From JBKHJZ01 sp046537875 (lineage in GTDB: Bacteria > Actinomycetota > Acidimicrobiia > Acidimicrobiales > VFJN01): a DNA stretch of 6,367 nucleotides. Numbering within the stretch: the stretch's first letter is position 1; each line of letters begins with the position of its first letter. The notes under the pieces are model-generated. The model was not told the DNA's origin. It did not search any database and worked only from the letters and a program-made list of their open reading frames with translations. Location of the stretch: contig JBKHJZ010000182.1 in assembly GCA_046537875.1 (NCBI GenBank), forward strand, positions 1-6,367, in the 5' to 3' direction. A program made the translations under genes and the position numbers. Below, piece after piece: positions 1 through 5,189 of this stretch.

Positions 1-2
1 CG

Positions 3-1649
3 CTACGCGTCGACCAGGGCGAGCTGGCCGGCGTGGTAGCGACGCTTGCACAGCGACCGCTGCAGCTTGCCCGAGCTCGTCTTCGGCAGGGTGCCGGCCG
101 CCACCAGCACGATGTCGCGCGCCGGCACGCCGACGACCTCGCGGGTGCGCTCGGCGACCCGGCGGCGGAGCGCCACGAGGTCCTCGGCCTTCGTCTCGGC
201 CACCACCACCAGCGACTCGCGCCCGCGGTCGCCCGGTACGCCGAACGCGATGACGTTGCCCGCCCGGACGCCCTCGAGCGTGCCGACCGTCCGCTCGACG
301 TCCTCGGGGAACACGTTGCGCCCGCCGACGATGATCACGTCCTTGATGCGCCCGCACATCACCAGCTGGCCGTCGATCGTGTACGCGAGGTCGCCGGTGC
401 GGAGCCACCCGTCGTGGAACAGCTCGGCGTTGGCGGCGCGGCGCCGGTAGTAGCCGGGCGTGACCGAGGTGCCCCGGACCTCGAGCTCGCCCACCTCCCG
501 CTCGCGCAGCGGGGTGCCGGTCTCGGGGTCGACGATCCGGATCTCGAGTCCCGGCACCGGCCGGCCGAGCAGCGGGAGCCGGCGGCTGCCGGGCTCCCCG
601 GGCGCGGCCGGCGCCGCGTAGCGCTCGGTCTCGAGGACCCGCCGGTCGACGCAGTCGGTGACCATGCCCGACATCGGCTCGGGGAACGTGCCCCCGATGG
701 CCAGCTCGGCCATGCCGAAGGCGGGGAACACCGCGCCGGGCCGCAGGCCGTGGCGCGCCGCGGCGGCGACGAACGCCTCGACCTGGTCGGGGTCGATGGG
801 CTCGGCGCCGTTGAGCGCGACGCGGACCCGCGAGAGGTCGAGCCCCTCGGCGCGCTGCAGCGCCCGGGTGGCGAGCACGTACGAGAAGTTGGGCCCCGCG
901 GTGGCGGTGCCGCCGTAGGTCGACAGCCACTCCATCCAGCGCAGGGGCCGGGCCAGGAAGTCCTGCGGGGCACCCAGCACCAGGGCGGTGCCGGTCGACA
1001 TCGGCAGCGTCAGCAGGCCGACCAGCCCCATGTCGTGGTAGAGCGGCAGCCACGACACGAGCACGTCGTCGTCCACGTCGAGCGACGCCGCCTCGGCGAT
1101 CGCGTCGAGGTTGGCCAGCAGCACCCGGTCGGGCAGCATCACCCCCTTCGGGTCCGAGGTGGAGCCGCTGGTGAACTGCAGGATCGCCAGGCGGTCGGGG
1201 TCGTCGGGTGGGCGCCGCCAGTCATCGGCCGACCCGGCGGCGAGGTCCGCGATCGCCACCATCGGGGGGTCCTCGGGCTCGGGGCTCACGAACGCCGCCA
1301 GCTCGGGATCGATCACCACCAGCGCGGCGTCGGCGTTGCGGATCCGACGGCGCGTCTGGGCGACGAACTCCTCGATCGATGACAGCCGCATCGGCAGCGG
1401 GAGCACCACCACGGTCGCCCCCGCGAGCCAGGTCGCCTGGATCGCCGTGACCAGCTCACGGGTGGTCGGCGAGAGGAGTGCGACGTGGTCGCCGGGGCCG
1501 ATCCCCCGGGCCTGGAGCACGGCTGCGGCGGCCTTCGCGTCGGCGTGGAGGGTGCGCCACGGCACGACGTCCTCGCCACCACCCACGACGAACGTGATCT
1601 CGGTGTCGCGTCGGGCGGCCTGCTCGAGACGTGACAGGAGGCTCGGCAT
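3..1649 (-). CDS. Acyl-adenylate-forming ligase, FAAL/FadD type
   Basis: This 548-residue ANL-superfamily enzyme should activate a fatty or related carboxylic acid with ATP to an acyl-AMP, then pass it to an acyl carrier protein (FAAL) or CoA (FACL). Visible motifs: P-loop FTSGSTSDPKG at 159-169, LPLYHDMGLVG at 201-211, GPNFSY at 252-257, NGAEPI at 280-285, FGMAE at 311-315, LRTGD with the ribose-binding Asp at 420, hinge region GRIKD at 433-437, and LPKTSSGK with the catalytic Lys at 528. About 46 residues separate FGMAE from GRPVPG, longer than in ordinary CoA ligases and like the FAAL-specific insertion; NGAEP and VGGRN also lean towards FAAL. No carrier-protein domain follows. The ATG at 1649 was chosen because the protein there opens like the family. 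The earlier in-frame ATG at 1754 would add 35 low-complexity residues and run over the leuS promoter. No Shine-Dalgarno lies at normal distance (GGAGG is 22 bases upstream). The gene is divergent from leuS. Superfamily certain; acceptor and substrate unknown. Confidence 0.93.
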   Translation of the reverse strand: MPSLLSRLEQAARRDTEITFVVGGGEDVVPWRTLHADAKAAAAVLQARGIGPGDHVALLSPTTRELVTAIQATWLAGATVVVLPLPMRLSSIEEFVAQTRRRIRNADAALVVIDPELAAFVSPEPEDPPMVAIADLAAGSADDWRRPPDDPDRLAILQFTSGSTSDPKGVMLPDRVLLANLDAIAEAASLDVDDDVLVSWLPLYHDMGLVGLLTLPMSTGTALVLGAPQDFLARPLRWMEWLSTYGGTATAGPNFSYVLATRALQRAEGLDLSRVRVALNGAEPIDPDQVEAFVAAAARHGLRPGAVFPAFGMAELAIGGTFPEPMSGMVTDCVDRRVLETERYAAPAAPGEPGSRRLPLLGRPVPGLEIRIVDPETGTPLREREVGELEVRGTSVTPGYYRRRAANAELFHDGWLRTGDLAYTIDGQLVMCGRIKDVIIVGGRNVFPEDVERTVGTLEGVRAGNVIAFGVPGDRGRESLVVVAETKAEDLVALRRRVAERTREVVGVPARDIVLVAAGTLPKTSSGKLQRSLCKRRYHAGQLALVDA

Positions 1650-1678
1650 CGAGGGTGTGACTTGCCGCGGGCCTCCGG

Positions 1679-1698
1679 GGTTACACGGCTCGTGAACC
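1679..1698. repeat. Imperfect inverted repeat in the divergent intergenic region
   Basis: The sequence GGTTACACG, a three-base spacer GCT, then CGTGAACC forms an inverted repeat: eight base pairs with one unpaired A at 1683. It lies in the 103-base region between the ligase start (1649) and the leuS -10 box (1739). It overlaps a weak possible minus-strand -10 (GTGTAA, 1686-1681), so it could be an operator for the ligase gene or a hairpin in its leader. The regulator is unknown and chance occurrence in GC-rich DNA is possible. The rest of 1650-1752 shows nothing else I can support apart from the leuS -10 box. Confidence 0.35.
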
Positions 1699-1738
1699 GG
1701 GGCGGAAATCGACCTCGGGGACGCGTCGGGCGGGCCGG

Positions 1739-1744
1739 TACGAT
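1739..1744 (+). promoter_or_regulatory. -10 box of leuS (TACGAT), implying a leaderless transcript
   Basis: TACGAT fits the actinobacterial TAnnnT -10 pattern and ends eight bases before the leuS ATG at 1753. Transcription would therefore start at about 1750-1753, on or next to the start codon. No Shine-Dalgarno sequence is present in 1720-1752, which agrees with leaderless translation, common in actinobacteria. No convincing -35 box is seen 16-19 bases upstream. There is no room for a T-box leader. Confidence 0.6.
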
Positions 1745-1752
1745 GCGCGGCC

Positions 1753-4665
1753 ATGGTCGAGCCGGAGACTCCGTCAGAGCAGCCCGGTGCGCAGCCCGGC
1801 GGGCCGGTCGCCGCGCCGCAGGGGGCACCGCGCCTGCGCTACACCGCGGGGCTCGCCGAGGCGATCGAGACCTCCTGGCAGGATCGCTGGGAGCGCGAGG
1901 GCACGTTCTTCACGCCCAACCCGGTCGGCGAGCTGAGCACCGGCTTCGAGGCCGTGGCCGACTGCCCCAAGCTCTACGTGCTCGACATGTTCCCCTACCC
2001 CAGCGGAGCCGGCCTGCACGTGGGCCACCCGCTGGGCTACATCGGCACCGACGTCTACGCCCGGTACAAGCGCATGACCGGCCACAACGTCATGCACACG
2101 ATGGGCTACGACGCCTTTGGCCTGCCCGCCGAGCAGTACGCCATCCAGACCGGCCGGCACCCCCGCGTCACCACCGAGGACAACATCGTCACCATGCGCC
2201 GCCAGCTGCGGCGCCTGGGCCTGGGCCACGACCCGCGGCGGTCCATCGCCACGATCGACCCCGGCTACTACCGCTGGACGCAGTGGATCTTCCTCCAGAT
2301 CTTCAACTCCTGGTACGACCCCGAGGCCGACCGGGCCCGCCCGATCGACGACCTGATCGCGGAGCTGGACGCCGGCCGCCGGGCGCCGGGTCCGGGTACC
2401 AACCCGACGGGCCGCCCCTGGGCCGAGCTGTCGGCCACCGAGCGTCGCACCGTCGTCGACAACCATCGCCTCGCGTACCTGCACGAGGCGATGGTCAACT
2501 GGTGCCCGGGCCTCGGCACCGTGCTGGCGAACGAGGAGGTCACGGCCGAGGGCCGCAGCGAGCGCGGCAACTTCCCGGTGTTCCGCCGCCCGCTGAAGCA
2601 GTGGATGCTGCGCATCACCGCGTACGCGGAGCGGCTGCTCGCCGACCTCGACGTGCTCGACTGGCCCGAGCCGATCAAGCTGATGCAGCGCAACTGGATC
2701 GGGCGGTCAGAGGGCGCGCAGGTGATCTTCCCCACCGAGGCCGGACCCGGCATCGAGGTGTTCACCACCCGGCCCGACACGCTGTTCGGCGCGACCTACA
2801 TGGTGCTGGCCCCCGAGCACCCGCTGGTCGACGCGCTGACCGCCGACGCCTGGCCCGACGGGACCCCCGACCGCTGGACCGGCGGGCACGCGACGCCCCG
2901 CGACGCCGTCGCCCGCTACCGCGACGAGGCCAGCCGGCGGACGGACGTGGAGCGTCAGGTCGAGTCGCGCACCAAGACCGGCGTGTTCGTCGGCTCCCAC
3001 GCCACCAACCCCACCACCGGCGAGCCGATCCCGGTGTTCATCGCCGACTACGTCCTCATGGGCTACGGCACGGGGGCGATCATGGCGGTGCCGGGGCAGG
3101 ACGAGCGCGACTGGACCTTCGCCGAGGCGTTCGGCCTGCCCATCGTCCGCACCGTGCAGCCGCCGGACGGGTGGGAAGGCCGCGCCTACGTGGGCGAGGG
3201 TCCGGCGATCAACTCGGCCAACGACGAGGTGAGCCTCGACGGCCTCGGCGTGGACGAGGCCAAGCGCACGATCATCGGGTGGCTGGAGGCGAAGGGCCTC
3301 GGCGAGGGAACGGTCACGTACCGCCTGCGCGACTGGCTGTTCAGCCGCCAGCGGTTCTGGGGCGAGCCGTTCCCCATCGTCTACGACCCCGACGACGGGC
3401 TGCCGCGGGCGCTGCCGGACGAGATGCTGCCGGTCGCCCTGCCCCACATCGAGGACTACTCGCCCCGCATGGCGCCCGACGACGACACCTCCGAGCCCGA
3501 GACGCCGCTGTCGCGGGCGACCGACTGGGTGGAGGTGACGCTGGACATCGGCGAGGGGCCCAAGCGCTACCGCCGCGAGACCAACACGATGCCCAACTGG
3601 GCGGGATCGTGCTGGTACGAGCTGCGCTACCTCGATCCGACGAACGACAAGGCGTTCGTCGACCCCGAGAACGAGCGCTACTGGATGGGGCCCCGGTGGC
3701 CGGGCGACTGCGGTGGCGTCGACCTGTACGTCGGGGGCGCGGAGCACGCAGTGCTGCACCTGCTGTACGCCCGGTTCTGGCACAAGGTGCTCTACGACCT
3801 GGGCCACGTCTCGTCGTACGAGCCGTACCGGCGCCTGTTCAACCAGGGCCTGATCCAGGCCTTCGAGTACGTCGACCGCCGGGGCATGTACGTCGACGCC
3901 CACGAGGTCGTCGAGCGCGACGGCACGTTCTGGTACGGCGACGAGCAGGTCCAGCGGCAGCTCGGCCGCATGGGCAAGAGCCGCAAGAACGCCGTGGCGC
4001 CCGACGAGCTGTACGCCGACTACGGCGCCGACACGCTGCGGCTGTACGAGATGTCCACGGGCCCTCTCGACCAGAGCCGCCCGTGGGACGCGAGCGCCGT
4101 CGTCGGCGTCTACCGGCTGCTGCAGCGCGTGTGGCGCAACATCCTCGACGAGGAGACCGGCGAGGTCACGGTGGCCGACGGCGCGCCCGCCGACGACACG
4201 CGTCGGGTGCTCCACCGCACGATCGACGCCGTGCGGTCCGGCATGGACTCGCTGCGGTTCAACGTGTCGGTGGCGAAGATCACCGAGCTCAACAACCACC
4301 TCACCGCCCGGTATCCCGAGGGGGGCGTGCCACGCGAGGTGGCCGAGGCGCTCGTCCTGCTGCTGGCGCCGCTGGCGCCGCACGTCAGCGAGGAGCTCTG
4401 GTCGCGGCTGGGCCACGACGCCTCGCTGGCCCGGCACCCGTTTCCGGAGGCCGACCCGGACCTGCTGGTCGACGAGACGATCGAGATCCCGGTGCAGATC
4501 GACGGCAAGCTGCGGGCCCGCGTGACGGTGACCGCCGATGCCACAGCCGACGACCTGGAGGCCGCCGCCCGGGCGACCGAGCGGGTGGCGGCGCTGCTGG
4601 CCGACCGGACCGTCCGCAAGGTCGTCACGGTGCCGGGACGCCTGGTGAACTTCGTGACGCGGTGA
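1753..4665 (+). CDS. leuS: Leucyl-tRNA synthetase (class I, with CP1 editing domain)
   Basis: This cytoplasmic enzyme charges tRNA-Leu with leucine using ATP and hydrolyses mischarged tRNA in its editing site. The 970-residue protein is complete. In order: HVGH (the HIGH signature) at 89-92 after PYPSGAGL; the zinc/CP1 entry motif VNWCPGLGTVLANEEV from 248; the CP1 editing domain with TTRPDTLFGA at 338-347 and GTGAIMAVPGQDERDW at 439-454, keeping the aspartates at 450 and 453; NTMPNWAGSCWY at 611-622; the KMSKS-equivalent RMGKS at 739-743; an anticodon-binding helical domain; and a C-terminal domain from about 910 with VQIDGKLRARV. About 50 extra residues (roughly 186-236) precede the VNWCP motif compared with E. 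coli LeuS. This and the total length match actinobacterial LeuS (M. tuberculosis, about 969 residues). The ATG at 1753 follows a -10 box by eight bases. The gene is divergent from the acyl ligase; tRNA-Ala follows after 70 bases with its own promoter. Confidence 0.98.
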   Translation: MVEPETPSEQPGAQPGGPVAAPQGAPRLRYTAGLAEAIETSWQDRWEREGTFFTPNPVGELSTGFEAVADCPKLYVLDMFPYPSGAGLHVGHPLGYIGTDVYARYKRMTGHNVMHTMGYDAFGLPAEQYAIQTGRHPRVTTEDNIVTMRRQLRRLGLGHDPRRSIATIDPGYYRWTQWIFLQIFNSWYDPEADRARPIDDLIAELDAGRRAPGPGTNPTGRPWAELSATERRTVVDNHRLAYLHEAMVNWCPGLGTVLANEEVTAEGRSERGNFPVFRRPLKQWMLRITAYAERLLADLDVLDWPEPIKLMQRNWIGRSEGAQVIFPTEAGPGIEVFTTRPDTLFGATYMVLAPEHPLVDALTADAWPDGTPDRWTGGHATPRDAVARYRDEASRRTDVERQVESRTKTGVFVGSHATNPTTGEPIPVFIADYVLMGYGTGAIMAVPGQDERDWTFAEAFGLPIVRTVQPPDGWEGRAYVGEGPAINSANDEVSLDGLGVDEAKRTIIGWLEAKGLGEGTVTYRLRDWLFSRQRFWGEPFPIVYDPDDGLPRALPDEMLPVALPHIEDYSPRMAPDDDTSEPETPLSRATDWVEVTLDIGEGPKRYRRETNTMPNWAGSCWYELRYLDPTNDKAFVDPENERYWMGPRWPGDCGGVDLYVGGAEHAVLHLLYARFWHKVLYDLGHVSSYEPYRRLFNQGLIQAFEYVDRRGMYVDAHEVVERDGTFWYGDEQVQRQLGRMGKSRKNAVAPDELYADYGADTLRLYEMSTGPLDQSRPWDASAVVGVYRLLQRVWRNILDEETGEVTVADGAPADDTRRVLHRTIDAVRSGMDSLRFNVSVAKITELNNHLTARYPEGGVPREVAEALVLLLAPLAPHVSEELWSRLGHDASLARHPFPEADPDLLVDETIEIPVQIDGKLRARVTVTADATADDLEAAARATERVAALLADRTVRKVVTVPGRLVNFVTR

Positions 4666-4693
4666 GGACTCGACGCCCCAGCACACGGGGGAT

Positions 4694-4721
4694 TTGAGGG
4701 GTCACCGGGCTCTGGTAGTGT
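4694..4721 (+). promoter_or_regulatory. Promoter of the tRNA-Ala gene
   Basis: A -35 box TTGAGG (4694-4699, four of six consensus bases) is separated by 16 bases from a -10 box TAGTGT (4716-4721, TAnnnT type). The -10 is preceded by TGG, an extended -10 element. Transcription would start near 4728, giving a short leader of about eight bases before the mature tRNA. The rest of the 70-base gap after leuS holds only a weak four-pair CCCC/GGGG hairpin (4676-4690) followed by GATTT, too poor to call a leuS terminator. Confidence 0.6.
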
Positions 4722-4735
4722 GGCGGCTCCCCCAC

Positions 4736-4808
4736 GGGGCTATAGCTCAGTTGGTAGAGCGCTTCCATGGCATGGAAGAGGTCAGGGGTTCGATTCCCCT
4801 TAGCTCCA
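4736..4808 (+). tRNA. tRNA-Ala, anticodon GGC
   Basis: All four arms can be drawn in 73 bases. The acceptor GGGGCTA (4736-4742) pairs with TAGCTCC (4801-4807) and contains a G3:U70 wobble, the main identity element for alanyl-tRNA synthetase. The D arm is GCTC/GAGC with loop AGTTGGTA. The anticodon arm CTTCC/GGAAG (4762-4766, 4774-4778) has loop ATGGCAT, giving anticodon GGC at 4769-4771 and the A32-U38 pair typical of this isoacceptor. The variable region is five bases, and the T arm AGGGG/CCCCT encloses TTCGATT. The discriminator is A4808. The next bases are CGT, so the 3' CCA is not encoded and must be added by the nucleotidyltransferase. It reads GCC and GCU codons. On the other strand, 62 of its bases are the 3' end of rsfS. 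Confidence 0.98.
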
Positions 4809-5175
4809 CGTCGTCCCATGCCACGCGGGGGACGTCGCTCCAGAGGCGTTCGAGCTCGTAGTAGTCGCGGGTCTCGTCCAGGAAGACGTGCACGACCACG
4901 TCGCCGTAGTCGAGCAGGACCCAGTGCCGGTCTTCCAGCCCCTCGACGCGCAACGGCCTCGCCGAGCGGGTCTCGGCCACGACGCGCTCGATCTCGTCGA
5001 CGATGGCCTTGACCTGCCGCTCGTTGGGCGCCGAGGCGATGACGAACTCGTCCGACACCACCATCACCTCGGCCACCTCGAGGATCACGACGTCGCGTGC
5101 CCCCTTGGCGTCGGCGGCGCGTGCCGCGGTCACGGCCAGCGCCCGGGCCTCTGCTCGTTCGGTGCTCTCAGTCAG
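4747..5175 (-). CDS. rsfS: Ribosomal silencing factor RsfS (DUF143/Iojap family)
   Basis: RsfS binds ribosomal protein uL14 on the 50S subunit and blocks joining to 30S, lowering translation in starvation or stationary phase. The family core is clear: DVVILEVAEV at 28-37, SDEFVIASAPNERQVKAIVD at 41-60, HWVLLDYGDVVVHVFLDE at 84-101 and YYELERLWSDVPRV at 105-118. The protein is 142 residues from a CTG codon at 5175-5173 that overlaps the upstream TGA (CTGA). No ATG, GTG or TTG occurs in frame for more than 50 codons upstream. The next alternative is a GTG at 5133, giving 128 residues but cutting into the first conserved helix. A GAAGGG sits eight bases before the CTG, and AGGAG only two bases before. 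The family core ends near residue 118. The frame has no stop until 4747, so residues 123-142 are encoded antisense to tRNA-Ala. It is the second gene of a coupled pair with the LCP-like gene and converges with leuS. Family certain; start uncertain. Confidence 0.95.
   Translation of the reverse strand: MTESTERAEARALAVTAARAADAKGARDVVILEVAEVMVVSDEFVIASAPNERQVKAIVDEIERVVAETRSARPLRVEGLEDRHWVLLDYGDVVVHVFLDETRDYYELERLWSDVPRVAWDDVELRGIEPLTSSMPWKRSTN
4809..4837 (+). terminator. Possible hairpin terminator or processing stem after tRNA-Ala
   Basis: Directly after the discriminator base, CGTCGTCCC (4809-4817) can pair with GGGACGTCG (4829-4837). This gives eight pairs and one T-T mismatch around an 11-base loop. 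There is no T tract after it, so it would be an atypical terminator, as is often proposed in actinobacteria. It lies within rsfS coding sequence on the opposite strand, so the pairing may be coincidental. Confidence 0.25.
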
Positions 5176-5189
5176 GTCTCCTGCCCTTC
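5172..5189 (-). promoter_or_regulatory. Stop-start overlap and ribosome-binding region for rsfS
   Basis: On the minus strand GAAGGG (5189-5184) and AGGAG (5182-5178) precede CTGA (5175-5172). In CTGA the TGA of the LCP-like gene overlaps the presumed CTG start of rsfS, as in the common ATGA/GTGA arrangement. GAAGGG is eight bases from the CTG, a workable distance; AGGAG is only two bases away, too close. Translation of rsfS probably depends on ribosomes finishing the upstream gene. Confidence 0.5.

Noticed and set aside
33..1382. Plus-strand open frame opposite the acyl ligase
   Set aside because: Shadow frame with no domain; ligase motifs are clear on the minus strand.
1650..1752. T-box riboswitch or leader peptide controlling leuS
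   Set aside because: The region is too short, lacks the T-box consensus, and the -10 box adjoins the start codon.
1650..1754. N-terminal extension of the acyl ligase to the ATG at 1754, overlapping the leuS ATG in CCATGG
   Set aside because: The extra 35 residues are low-complexity and unlike the family, and they would erase the leuS promoter; ATG at 1649 fits the family start.
2491..2506. LeuS variants such as RMGKS for KMSKS and the extra segment near residues 186-236 as novelties
   Set aside because: Both are standard for actinobacterial LeuS, so they mark lineage and are not unusual.
2707..4686. Long minus-strand open frame opposite leuS (about 659 codons)
   Set aside because: Antisense shadow rich in Val, Arg, His and Gly with no motifs; leuS is unambiguous on the other strand.
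1662..4697. Long plus-strand open frame of over 1000 codons overlapping leuS
   Set aside because: Arg/Ala/Pro/Gly-rich shadow of leuS in another frame, with no recognisable domains; usual in GC-rich DNA.
4625..4819. Small minus-strand frame containing GNRTPDLFHAMEALYQLS
   Set aside because: This is the familiar spurious translation of the tRNA antisense strand in a frame other than rsfS; no evidence of a gene.
4767..5012. Small plus-strand frame beginning MAWKRSGVRFPLAP
   Set aside because: Starts inside the tRNA anticodon arm; a well-known type of false gene from tRNA sequence.
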